Shown: positions 1-10,456 of the stretch, in pieces
Layout of the letters: each line of letters opens with the position of its first letter
How positions within the stretch are numbered: the first letter of the stretch is position 1
Source of the DNA: Ascoidea rubescens DSM 1968
Lineage: Eukaryota > Ascomycota > Saccharomycetes > Ascoideales > Ascoideaceae
Reading direction: 5' to 3'
DNA length: 64,000 bases
Assembly: GCF_001661345.1 (NCBI RefSeq)
Contig: NW_017962917.1
Coordinates: 62,001-126,000 of the forward strand
The notes under the pieces: model-generated
Seen by the model: the letters and a program-made list of their open reading frames with translations, nothing else
Databases searched by the model: none
What the model was told of the DNA's origin: nothing
Made by a program: the position numbers and the translations under genes

Positions 1-2131
1 CTTTGTCGGACAATTTTTTCAAGTAATGTACAGCTTCTTTTAAGAGTTGTTGACGGTTGAGTGAGGCATTTGCGTTTGCATTTGCAGTTACGTTTAGATT
101 AGAACGGTTTGAGGTATTATTTGAATAGACGGATAAATTTTGCGAGAATTTAGGAGTATTTAAATTTGTGTTTGAATTTGAATTTGAATTTGGCAATGAG
201 TTTAGGTTGCTATTTGGATTATCGATATCGGTACCAGATAAATTTGTAAGGTTGGTGTTGCTTGGAATACGAGATAAATCCACAAAAGATGGGGACAGGC
301 TTAGACCATTGTTATTAGTTGAAACATTTAGGTTACTGGATTGGTTAGTGCTTTGAACAGTATTTCCAGTCAAATTATGATTGCTTTGATTGTTATTGGA
401 AGTGGAATTATTGTTTGAGGTGCTTGGGATTTGGGATAAGTTGTTTGCTGAGATGGCCGATTCATTTGGATCAATCATTAAGGCAGTTTGTAGAAGATAT
501 TGAGCAAATTGGAATAAAACACCAGGGTCGTTTGATTTCTTTGCGTTTTTTCTATACAAGTCTATAGTTTTAATTCTTGGTAGTAGAGAAGCGTTATCAC
601 CAACCAATTGATTGTACACTGAGTGAGAGTATTCGGAGACACCGCCAGCATTGAATAAAGTAAAAGGAGGAGAGTCAGCTCTTTCATAGTGGGAGTTTCT
701 AGTGTTAGAGTAGATACTTGGGGCTTGTAGATTTGTAGGTGGTTTTGGTAAAGCGAGAGGAGAGTCACCAGTGTTTGAATTGAGTTGTTGTTGCTGCTGT
801 TGAGTTAAGTTTGATAGAGATAAGTTATTGAAGTTGTTTGTTACGTTATTAATTTCTCTATTAAGAGCGGAAGTAGAGGAGGATGCTGAGTTGGAAGAGC
901 CAGTTTGCTGTGGAGAAAAGGGTTTTACAGGAGGTTTAGGGATATTTTGTTGTATTGGAGAAGGGATGGGAGAGGCAGATTGAGAATAAGGATCAGCAGA
1001 GAATAAAACCTGTGGTTGGATATCATTTACTTTTTCTTCTTTGAATTGGGGGATATTTTTGGCAGAAGTGTTGTTATCGAAATCGATTGAGTCGTAGAAA
1101 TTGGCAGTGTTGGAGCTGACAGAAGTGATGTTTTGATTGAAAGAAGAGGTTATTGGGGTATTAGCATTAGAGGGTGGATTGGAGTTAATGTTACGGTTAG
1201 GGATGGGATTAGAGTTGTTGTTTGAAAGATAAGGATTGTTGATATTATAGTAGGGAGATGAGTTGCTGTTGCTGTTGTTGTTGCTGCTGTTGGTGTTTTT
1301 ATTGCTGGTGCTGGTGCTGTTGTTATTGTTATTGTTTGTGGAGTTTAAAGGAGGAAAACTAGGAGATTTGTCAACAGTTTGGAAAGAAAAAGCGTCTGGT
1401 GTTTTTGGAGGCGCATTTTGGTTATTTTGGTTATTGTAATTGTTGTAATTGTTGTAATTGTTGTAATTGTTGTAATTTTGGTTATTTTGAGAAGTGTTTA
1501 TAGAAGAAGGAAAGTTAGAGTTGGTGGGAGAGTAGAATCTTTCAGAAGAATTGGAAGAGTTTGGGTTTGAGGTTTGGTTTGGAATTGGAATTGGATGTTT
1601 TAAAGAGTTGGGAGAATTTGAAGGTGGGTATTGTTGCTGAGGTGGAGGATGTTGGGGCAAAGAAGATTTTTTGTTATTGTATAGTTGAATATTATTACTG
1701 TTATTACTGTTATTAGTATTATTAGTATTATTACCATTATTACCATTATTACCATTATTACCATTAGTGTTGTTTTTGTTGATACTGTTTTTGTTATTGT
1801 TATAAGGTTGTTGAGATGATGGAAATGGGTATGTTTGTTGATGTGGTAGTCTTATTGAAAAATTATTTTGATTTTGATTTTGATTTTGATTTTGATTTTG
1901 ATTTGGGTTTTGATTTGGTTTGGGGCTTTGATTAGGATTTGAATTTTGGTTTTGGGTGTAAAATTGATTCTGGTTTTGATTTTGAGGTCTTAGTTGTTGA
2001 TAAGGAGACAGAATTTTTTGGGTCTGTTGATTTTGGGAAGGATACGATTGGTCATTGGGATAGTTGTCGTGAATTTGGTTAGGATGAAAATTGTGACTAT
2101 TAGCAGGCAAATTTTGTCTATAGGGATGCAT
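1..2131 (-). CDS. SKT5: Chitin synthase III activator Skt5/Chs4, N-terminal 710 residues (C-terminus beyond window)
   Basis: The frame is open from the ATG at 2131 down to the window edge. Residues 1-510 are Asn/Gln/Ser/Pro-rich low complexity, including QN, NNY and NNG tandem tracts. A conserved block at about residues 516-554 (LYRKNAKKSNDP, then LFQFAQYLLQTAL) leads, after another Asn-rich stretch, into LLKEAVHYLKKLSDK at the edge. As I recall the family, this is the entry to the Sel1-repeat region of Skt5/Chs4, which recruits and activates chitin synthase Chs3 at the bud neck. The Sel1 repeats and any C-terminal prenylation motif lie outside the window. The low-complexity head is longer than usual. 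The start is the first ATG of the frame that leads into the conserved part; it follows a G+C-rich divergent promoter shared with MIP1. The paralogue Shc1 cannot be excluded. Confidence 0.75.
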   Translation of the reverse strand, partial: MHPYRQNLPANSHNFHPNQIHDNYPNDQSYPSQNQQTQKILSPYQQLRPQNQNQNQFYTQNQNSNPNQSPKPNQNPNQNQNQNQNQNQNNFSIRLPHQQTYPFPSSQQPYNNNKNSINKNNTNGNNGNNGNNGNNTNNTNNSNNSNNIQLYNNKKSSLPQHPPPQQQYPPSNSPNSLKHPIPIPNQTSNPNSSNSSERFYSPTNSNFPSSINTSQNNQNYNNYNNYNNYNNYNNQNNQNAPPKTPDAFSFQTVDKSPSFPPLNSTNNNNNNSTSTSNKNTNSSNNNSNSNSSPYYNINNPYLSNNNSNPIPNRNINSNPPSNANTPITSSFNQNITSVSSNTANFYDSIDFDNNTSAKNIPQFKEEKVNDIQPQVLFSADPYSQSASPIPSPIQQNIPKPPVKPFSPQQTGSSNSASSSTSALNREINNVTNNFNNLSLSNLTQQQQQQLNSNTGDSPLALPKPPTNLQAPSIYSNTRNSHYERADSPPFTLFNAGGVSEYSHSVYNQLVGDNASLLPRIKTIDLYRKNAKKSNDPGVLFQFAQYLLQTALMIDPNESAISANNLSQIPSTSNNNSTSNNNQSNHNLTGNTVQSTNQSSNLNVSTNNNGLSLSPSFVDLSRIPSNTNLTNLSGTDIDNPNSNLNSLPNSNSNSNTNLNTPKFSQNLSVYSNNTSNRSNLNVTANANANASLNRQQLLKEAVHYLKKLSDK

Positions 2132-3190
2132 TTTGGAAAATGAGTAGAAGGAAAATCAGGACGAAACAAGCATATAACAAAAAGCGCAAAAGCAGGGGGG
2201 CCAGGAGAAGTAAATGAAGAAAGTGCAGGAAAGGAGATGAGGAAGCAAAGCAAGCAAGAAGGATTTGGCGAGAGAGGTGGTTCCCAAAGCACAAATTCTG
2301 AGTGAAAGATAGAATTGGATGCCGCCGGAGGGAAAAGCACAAAAAACGCAGAGGAAGCGAGACTAGCGAGCAGCAGAAGAAAGACAAGAAGCACAGGCGT
2401 TGGAGAGACGAGAAGCAGCGGCAGCAGAGGATGCACAGCAGGGGATGGTCGAGTTGAAGACAGCTGGAGCGAGCTCGCTGGAATTTATACTCCCACAGCA
2501 GAGGGTCGCCGCGCGGGCCTGGCGCGGTGTGCTGCGTGAAGACGCCAGTAAGCGCACACTCTGCAGATGAACTGTCTTATCGGGAGCGCACCGCGCTGCA
2601 CACTATTATTAGCAGCTGTGCCCGTCCCGGTACAACAGCTGCAGGGCTTATGCCTGACTCTGGCGCTGGTTCTGCGCTGGGCCTGCGCTGTGTTGCCGGA
2701 GCATGTTTTTCGGTAGCCTCTTCTTCCTCACTCTCTGCTCTTGTTTTTCATGCTGCTTGGGATGGTCTGGCATCTCCACAACACCAGCACACTCTTCCTC
2801 CGCTCTCTCCCACACTTTTGTCTGCTACGCTTCATATTAAAAGAGGCTATTTGCTTGTCCCAATCCAGAATTCGGTCTGCGCTACAGCCTCCTTGGTGCA
2901 GAAAAAGCTTATTCTGTCTCAAACCTCGTTCTGGAGCGCTCTGGTGCAGACGCCAGCGTGTGAAAACGTGTGTCTACAGAAAGACCTAGATCAATTTGTC
3001 ACGTGATACATACGTATACATCCGCATTGCTGGTCTTGATCCTTTCACCAAGTCACTTCTTTTTTTCCTTTTTTTTTTTGAATGTCTTGAATTTTTCTTT
3101 AAATTTTTGACAAAGGAATTGGATCTGAAAAACATTATAAACAGAAGAAAAGACAAACGATTCACAGATTAATATTGCAATAATAATGAA
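2132..3190. other. Divergent intergenic region SKT5/MIP1, G+C-rich
   Basis: This 1,059-bp region between two divergent genes is clearly richer in G+C than the flanking coding DNA, mainly 2160-2960. Open frames inside it (for example 2527-3006) read as arbitrary Cys/Ser/Ala-rich sequence with no family resemblance, so I treat them as chance. It holds a TCACGTGA box at 2999-3006 and a T-rich tract at 3058-3080 just before MIP1. Confidence 0.6.
2999..3006. promoter_or_regulatory. TCACGTGA E-box (Cbf1-type) upstream of MIP1
   Basis: A perfect 8-bp palindrome TCACGTGA lies 185 bp before the first MIP1 ATG. It matches the Cbf1/bHLH site of yeasts. Binding is inferred from the sequence only. Confidence 0.5.
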
Positions 3191-3835
3191 ATGATACTGT
3201 CTAAATTTAACACCACTAACTATTTCTCCAAATGCTCTAACTCTAACACCCTCAAAATGTTCTCTTTTCATAAGAGACTCTCCCTCACTACCTTGCACAA
3301 TTTTACCACTTACAAAAGATACTTTCATCCAAGAAACCATCTCTTGTCTCAGAATCTAAACAAGTTCTTTCAGGACTTTGATTCAAATCCTATTCCAATA
3401 GACGACACTGTTCTCGACAATGACCATGACTTTATTCTTGATCCTCTGTCCGATAACCACATTTCGCCGGTTCGCTTAAAGCCTTCTCTATCAAAAAGTG
3501 CCCCCGATTTACTAAATACTAAAGGCTATCCTACTGTTGATGATTTCAATACGACCAACAACAAAAATAAAATCAAGTCTAGCATCACAAACACCAACAC
3601 TAGTAAAAACTATGACAAAAAATCAAAAGGCTTTAACAAAAATAAACCAAATATCAACACCATCATCAATAAATCCTCCTTGACCCCAATCCAAGTCAGC
3701 ATACCGCCAATAATTAATCCAAACTCAAAATATACCTCTTATTTCAAACAAAATCCAATTTCTCATCAAAATATCCCAATCAACAACCTTAACTCCCTCA
3801 ATAGTATCTCTCATTTCGATTCTCTAAATCACCTC

Positions 3836-3877
<42 letters not shown>

Positions 3878-6800
3878 TATTATAATGGTGATAATAACGA
3901 CATCTTTGCTAACTGCGACAATACAAACCAATTCAATAAAAAATACAAGTTCTCCAAATTGAACGAAATTGATACCACAAATAACAATAACTTCTCATCT
4001 TTGAAATTCGATATCAACAAGAACCCTCTTTTAAACCACCACAAAATTGAAATTCAAAACAAACTACTAAAAAAGAATAACCGCCTAAATGAAAAAACAA
4101 TCCTAAAAGATTTCAATGCTCAAAACAACACAAAGTTCGCTCAATTACCTACCATCAACCAAGTAGGCATTCAATACCTATCAGATAACTTATACAACCA
4201 ACTCTTTAAAAAAAACTCATCCAAAAAAAACTCCTTCAATAATGACAAAAACTTCCTTTCAAACCAAATTCTCAACGAAAAAATTAAACTATCCAAAATG
4301 TACCTAAAAAGACACGACCTCCTAGATAAAAAAACTCAGCTATCAAATCCAATCGATTTGTCTCTACCCAAACTAGCTGGTAATTCTCTAGATGAACACT
4401 TTTCTCGAATCGGTTCCTACATCTCTGACCCTTATTTATCTAATGCCAAATCCTTTCTAAATTACACTCCTGACGACACCCTCAAATCCCCCTTCTCTTT
4501 GCCACTCAAGCCAAATAATTGGCTCCTCAAATCGGGTTGGTACAGATATACAAATGATACTCTAGATAACCCAGAAAGTGTTCCCTATCCTCTAGAAGAC
4601 ACCCTAATCTTCGATGTTGAAGTCATGCACAAACTATCCAGCTATCCTGTAATGGCCACTGCTTTATCATCCGACGCTTGGTACTGTTGGTTGTCTCCCT
4701 ATTTGACAAACGAATCCTCAGAGAACAACCACTTGATCCCAATGAACACAAACGACCCTTACTTGAAAAAATTAATCATTGGCCACAATGTTTCCTACGA
4801 TCGTGCAAGAATTAAAGAGGAATATGACATTAACCCATCAAATACCTTTTTCTTAGATACAATGTCACTTCATGTTGCTACTAGTGGAATATGCTCAAGA
4901 CAAAGACCAATTTGGATCAATTCAAAAAAATCAAAACTAGAAGAACTAGAGAAAAAAAAACTGCAATTATCCCAATCCTCAAACAATTCAAGCGAACTAC
5001 AGCTATTTTCAGATTTATGCTCCTCCCAAGGTGTCATCTTTGAAGACGATAATTTCCAAGGAGTTAATGATAAAGATAACCCATGGGTAGAATTCTCTTC
5101 TCCAAACTCTCTAGCTCAAGTTGCCAAGCTACATTGCAACATTGACGTAAATAAAGCTGATAGAGATTACTTTAAAACAACTGAAAAAACTGACATTACC
5201 GGAAATTTGCAAAAATTAATCAACTATTGTGCCAACGATGTCTTGACCACTTTCCAAGTCTATAAAAAAGTTTTTCCTCAGTTTCTAGATATTTGTCCCC
5301 ATCCAATTTCTTTCGGTGCTTTGGGCCAATTGGGCCAATGCTTTTTACCAACTAAAAAGAACGTCTGGGAAAACTACATTCAAAGCTCAGAGTCTTTGTA
5401 CAGAAAAAATAAAAATAGAATTGAAACCATTTTACATGAAAATGCTACAAATCTAGCTGAGTCCCTAAAGGATAAACCAGAAATTTATAATAATGATCCT
5501 TGGTTAAAACAACTAGATTGGACTATTAAAGAAATTAAATATAAAAAAAATGGTGAAATCTATAAAAATCAAAAGTTTCCTGGATATCCTGAATGGTATA
5601 GGAAATTATTTTCTTCTGCAACCTCACCCATTTGTCTAACAATTAAAACAAGAATAATTCCATTTTTGCTCAAGTTGAAATGGGAAGGTTATCCTTTAGC
5701 ATGGACAGAAGAATATGGATGGTTATTCAAAGCTCCTGAATCATCTGCAAAAGACTTGATTTCTAGAAATTACTTGCATATTGAAATTGATCCAACTTAT
5801 GAAACATTTGAAGTTTTAAACGAGCCTGGTTTTGTTTATTTCAAAGTTCCTCATGAAGGTGGTCCAGATAAAAGAGTAACAAGCATGACTTCAAAAAGTT
5901 TCTTGAAAAGCTTTGAAAAGGGAATATTAACAAGTGAATTTGAATACGCAAAAGAAGCACTCGAGTTAAACGTCAGCTCAAGTTATTGGGTATCATCAAG
6001 AAGTAGAATCATGAATCAATTTGTAGTTTACCAGAACGAAAATCAAAACAAAAACGATGTTTCCTTGCATTCTAACGCTACCAATTTGGGATCTCATTAT
6101 GAGCATACAAATGACTTTGTTGTTAATATTGATAACAGTGAAGTTGAAACTGAGGCCAAAAGCATAACTGATAATAACAACGATGACGATAAAATAGGTA
6201 TTATAATACCCATGCTTCAAACAATGGGAACCATTACTAGAAGAGCAGTTGAAAACACTTGGTTAACTGCATCAAACGCCAAAAAAACAAGAATTGGTTC
6301 AGAGTTGAAATCAAGAATTCAAGCACCATCTGGTTATTGTTTTGTGGGTGCAGATGTTGATTCTGAAGAGTTATGGATTGCAAGTTTGCTTGGAGACTCT
6401 GTATTTAATTTACATGGAGCTACCCCAATCGGATGGATGACTTTGGAAGGTACTAAAAGCAATGGAACTGATCTTCATTCTAAAACTGCAAAAATATTAG
6501 GAATTTCTAGAAATGAAGCTAAAGTTTTCAATTATGGTAGAATTTATGGAGCCGGGCTAAGGTTTACCATGACACTATTAAAGCAGTTCAACCCAAGTTT
6601 ATCAGATGATGAATGCAGAAATACTTGCGAAAAATTATTCTCTGAAACTAAAGGTTCAGTAGTTAAAAGAGGTTTAAAAAACCTTTTACCAAACAAAAAA
6701 TTATGGATTGGTGGATCAGAATCAGTTTTGTTTAATAGATTAGAAAACATAGCAGAGCAAGAATCTCCAAGGACTCCTGTGTTGGGAGCAGGGATCACCC

Positions 6801-7450
6801 AAGCCTTAATGAAATCTAATTTAAAAAAAATGTTGTTTTTGCCATCACGAATTAATTGGGCTATTCAATCATCTGGAGTTGATTATTTACATTTATTGAT
6901 ATCCTCAATGAAATATCTTATTGATGTGTATAATTTGAAAGCAAGGTTATCACTAACAATTCATGATGAAGTTAGATATTTAGTTGAAGAACAAGATAAA
7001 TATAGGGTTGCGATGGCATTGCAAATAAGTAACATCTGGACGAGAGCATTATTTTGTCAACAAATTGGAATTGACAATATACCTCAATCTTGTGCATTTT
7101 TCTCTGCAATTGATATTGATAAAGTTTTAAGAAAAGAGGTTAATCTTGATTGCATCACACCCTCTAATTCGGAACCAGTGCCTGAAGGAGAGTCGATTGA
7201 TATTGAACAATTATTGAAAATAAAAGATTCATATTTGAAAAAGACATTTAAAAAAGTTGATTTGTCCAAATATAGTTATCAACCAAGATCAAAAGTCATT
7301 GATTCATTAACTCTGGGCGATAAATTAGATTTAGGTGATATGAATTTAATCAATAGTCAAATAACTGGAGATGTTAATAAAGCGGAATATTATCTATCTG
7401 AAGCATATAAAGACAAGAGGACAAAAAAATTTTACTACAAGAATTTTTAA
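3191..7450 (+). CDS. MIP1: Mitochondrial DNA polymerase gamma catalytic subunit
   Basis: This 1,419-codon frame encodes the replicative polymerase of mitochondrial DNA. The 3'-5' exonuclease motifs are visible: Exo I FDVEVMHK near residue 475, Exo II IIGHNVSYDR near 530, Exo III YCANDVLTTF near 680. So are the family-A polymerase motifs: A, GADVDSEELWIASLLGD, near 1053; B, RNEAKVFNYGRIYGAG, near 1107; and C, HDEVRYL, near 1258. An Asn-rich insertion of more than 200 residues, with a pure (AAT)n tract at 3837-3875, precedes the exonuclease and makes it longer than S. cerevisiae Mip1. The first ATG is 3191. The ATG at 3257 would give MFSFHKRLSLTTLHNF, a better-looking mitochondrial presequence, so the true start may be there. 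It is convergent with the next gene. Confidence 0.95.
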
Positions 7451-7679
7451 ATAGATTTGTTTTTAGCAACTATTAAATTGTGCTATATGTAATATATACT
7501 GTAAATTTTTGGCTGATATATAGCTGTAATTATTTTTTTTTTATTTTTTTTTCGTTATTTGTTCATAAATTATAATACAATAGATCCAAATAGATTAATA
7601 TTACACATGTATTCGTAAAGATGAAAAACACAAATTAAAAGAGTATATAAAAAAATAAATGAAATCAAATAAATAACAG

Positions 7680-8873
7680 TCAATAATCTAGATCAAAATG
7701 ATCATCAAATTTGGTAGTTGATTGTTTTTGATTTATACTACCATTAGTGTTATATACGTTATATAGATTAATGGGATTATTAAATTGATTATGATTTTGG
7801 TTATGATTTTGATTTTGATTATGGTTTTGTTCTTGAAATTGAAATTGATTTTGATTCTGGTTTTGTTGATTTAAAAAGATTTGATCGTTCAAAGAAATTT
7901 GAGGATTGGTATTAATATCAAAAAAAAAATTGGGATTTTGCAACAAACTTGATTGCAAATCAATTGAATTATTGTCTGTTTGTTGTAAATTTTTGACTTT
8001 CTTTTTTTTTTTTTTTTTTTTATTTATTTTTGATGATATAAATGGAAAAGTGAGAAGTTGATTATAATTTTGAAAAAGCCCATAGTTTTTATTCACTTGA
8101 TTCACTTGATTCACTTGATTCACTTGTTTGACCTGATTTATCTGTTTTAAATGATTGAAGTGATTAATTTGATGGCTAGAAGGTGGTAAATAACCAGAAT
8201 TGCTAGATTTTATCAGTGAAAAATTATCGGTGTTGAAAAAATTATTGGAAGGCATAAGAGAATCAACATTCAAAGAGGATTTATTGGTTTTAGGTACAAA
8301 TGGAATGTTGGAGTAATAATTTTGATTTTGGCTTTGATTGTGATTTTGAAAGTGAGAAAAAAAAGAAATCTGATTTTGATTTTGATTTTGATTTTGATTC
8401 TGATTCTGATTCTGATTTTGAAATGACTTTTGCAGCTGGATTACAGGAATACTTTGAATATTCGAAGCCTCTGCATGATTATATATATTAGTATTAGCCT
8501 CTTTTTGAAATGAATTCTTTTCTGTGTTTTCAACTGATTCCACAATATTTAAAGTGGTGTTGCCTTTAGTAGCTGCATCTATAGTATCTGCATTACCAAC
8601 AGTGTCTATAGTGTCTACAGTATCTAAGACATCTATAGCGTTAGTAGGTTCATAACTATTGTCTTTGACACTGTTTGGCTTGGGCAGATCTGGACCTTCC
8701 AAATTTTCCAAATTTAGCCAATTTTGAAATATCAACTTATCATCTACAAGTTTATTATAGCGATTCAAGGTGGTAGCATTTCGCGATTTGGAAGCGATGA
8801 TAAGCATTTGATCTCTAAATTCAACAATTCTGTTGAAGTCATCCTCGTATTCCTTCTCCTGTAACTTTGTCAT
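7680..8873 (-). CDS. Unrecognised Asn/Gln-rich protein (397 aa)
   Basis: I do not recognise this gene. The first ~60 residues are ordinary sequence, predicted largely helical and charged (EYEDDFNRIVEFRDQML, then NRYNKLVDDKLIFQNWL). The rest is low complexity: repeated NQ pairs, a QVNQVNQVNQVN repeat from a 9-bp unit at 8095-8130, a run of Lys near the middle (about 8000), and FQFQEQNHNQNQ near the C-terminus. The Lys run could be a nuclear localisation signal. The composition is typical of yeast transcription or RNA-binding regulators, but no domain is evident. The ATG at 8873 is followed by a long continuous frame ending in a TAG-type boundary at 7680. It is divergent from the gene at 9351. 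Confidence 0.65.
   Translation of the reverse strand: MTKLQEKEYEDDFNRIVEFRDQMLIIASKSRNATTLNRYNKLVDDKLIFQNWLNLENLEGPDLPKPNSVKDNSYEPTNAIDVLDTVDTIDTVGNADTIDAATKGNTTLNIVESVENTEKNSFQKEANTNIYNHAEASNIQSIPVIQLQKSFQNQNQNQNQNQNQNQNQISFFSHFQNHNQSQNQNYYSNIPFVPKTNKSSLNVDSLMPSNNFFNTDNFSLIKSSNSGYLPPSSHQINHFNHLKQINQVKQVNQVNQVNQVNKNYGLFQNYNQLLTFPFISSKINKKKKKKKKVKNLQQTDNNSIDLQSSLLQNPNFFFDINTNPQISLNDQIFLNQQNQNQNQFQFQEQNHNQNQNHNQNHNQFNNPINLYNVYNTNGSINQKQSTTKFDDHFDLDY
8095..8132. repeat. Coding 9-bp tandem repeat (TTCACTTGA)
   Basis: About four copies of a 9-bp unit reading TTCACTTGA on the + strand encode the Val-Asn-Gln repeat of the unrecognised protein at 7680-8873. Confidence 0.7.
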
Positions 8874-9350
8874 ATCCTATCGAAAAGTCTCAAGAACAAA
8901 CATAATAGTTTCTCTGCGTAATCATAAATCTCTATTCTTCAGCTCATTTCTTTCAGGTTTGGTTCAACCCAGAAATACCCTTTTGGGCACAAAAATAAAA
9001 TATGTATCACGTGGAGAATACGGTGCTCGATGTTTTGATCCGTTGTCGAATCCGTATGACGTAAAGTTTCGCAAATGCTCGGTACTTACGTATCTTTTTC
9101 GTTCTGTCTTCGTGTAAATTGTTTTTTCCGGAAACAGCACAGCCGACTGTTTCAGTGACAGTTTCGCTGTTTCATTGTTTGGATATTTGTGATTTACCTG
9201 TTCGAAAGTTGATATAATCAAAGCAAATAGAAGAAACCACTTATAACCAGTGGAAAATAGTTATAAACAGGCATAGTCAGATACAATACTCGCCCATCTG
9301 CTTGTTTCTTATCACACTGTTGGCAAACCAATACTTGTCGCAGATTGAAA
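8874..9350. other. Divergent promoter region between two unrecognised genes
   Basis: This 477-bp region contains a CACGTG box at 9008-9013. No open frame in it resembles a protein family. Confidence 0.5.
9008..9013. promoter_or_regulatory. CACGTG E-box
   Basis: CACGTG core in the divergent promoter, 135 bp upstream of the minus-strand start at 8873 and 338 bp upstream of the start at 9351. It is one of eight such cores seen in intergenic regions of the window. Confidence 0.4.
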
Positions 9351-9884
9351 ATGGGTGTGATCAGTGAGGAATCCAATTCCTTCAATACAACCTTGATATT
9401 CAACATGGTTGAATTGACTGCCCTATATTTTATATTTCTCATTGCCTTTATGATATGTTTATTTTTCTATAACAGAAAAGCAATAAGCCGGTCTAACTTA
9501 AGCAAACGTTCTATATTGCCATTACATTCGTCAAACAATCTTGTTCTTGATCCTAATAATCCTAATGGCAGTCGTGACAATAATAACAGTTCGCTGAGTA
9601 ATCGCGATAATGATAATAATAATATCCAGTTGGACTTCAGTGAGAGTCCAAATTTAGGTCAAAATTTGCATTCAATTAAAACCAGCAACACTTTGAGTAC
9701 TGAAACAACCAATTTTGTTTCAACACAAAGAAATTCAATAAGAATTTCTAGAAATAATAGCCTTTTTAAAAGTAATGCTTTGAATCCAATTGATGATAAT
9801 TCCAACAATTCCAAACCAAGTCCTGTGAATGAAGCTATCGCTTTACAAAATTTGAATATCAGGCCACCTCATTCAAGTGTTTAA
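9351..9884 (+). CDS. Unrecognised small single-pass membrane protein (177 aa)
   Basis: No family is recognised. The ATG at 9351 opens a 177-residue frame; an in-frame ATG at 9405 is the alternative start and would leave only two residues before the hydrophobic segment. One transmembrane helix (LTALYFIFLIAFMICLFFY) lies at about residues 21-40, followed directly by a basic cluster (NRKAISRSNLSKRS), which fits a cytosolic stop-transfer flank. The remaining ~130 residues are Asn/Ser-rich and hydrophilic, with no domain. Predicted topology: short lumenal or external N-terminus and cytosolic tail (inference). The gene is convergent with the ferrochelatase gene. Confidence 0.6.
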   Translation: MGVISEESNSFNTTLIFNMVELTALYFIFLIAFMICLFFYNRKAISRSNLSKRSILPLHSSNNLVLDPNNPNGSRDNNNSSLSNRDNDNNNIQLDFSESPNLGQNLHSIKTSNTLSTETTNFVSTQRNSIRISRNNSLFKSNALNPIDDNSNNSKPSPVNEAIALQNLNIRPPHSSV

Positions 9885-10456
9885 TTTGTTATTCCATAAT
9901 TACAAATATAAGTTTGGCAGATTTTGGATTTGGATTTGGATTTGGATTTAGATTTATTTTATTTTATTTTATTTTTGATCATTTTTTTTCTTTTTTCTTT
10001 TTTCTTAAATTGGTTTACACTTTGATATTTTGTTGATTTGCTAATTTTCTTTTATTAATTTTATTACATTTATTAATTTTTTTTTTATTTACATTTATTT
10101 ACATTTATTCAATATTATAGTGTATTGTTTATTTTGATTTTATACTTCATTTTATTTGTTGTTTTTTTATAATTATTTATATTTTATATTTTAAAAAATT
10201 TCATATTAACATTTTTCAAATTGATGGGTTTCTTTGGGTTATTAATTGATTATGTAATTTTTAAATTCATCTAATAGCAAAATAAAATAAAGATTAAAGC
10301 ATATATTTCTTAACTATTCATTATCCAATCATAAAAAGAGAAAACAAACAAAAAACAAACAGAAAACAAACAGAAAACAGAAAACAGAAAACAATTGCAA
10401 AAAGTATAAAGAGTATAAAGAGTATAAGTGGTATAAAGACTTTAAAGGGTGAGCGG
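9885..10456. other. Convergent 3' region, AT-rich simple sequence
   Basis: This is 572 bp between two 3' ends. It contains a GGATTT hexamer run at about 9924-9950, TTTTA runs, and an AAACAGA/AAACAAA purine run at about 10338-10392. No gene is supported. Confidence 0.6.

Noticed and set aside
2527-3006. 159-codon open frame upstream of MIP1
   Set aside because: Composition follows the G+C-rich promoter island; no domain, no plausible start context, and it overlaps the MIP1 promoter with a TCACGTGA box.
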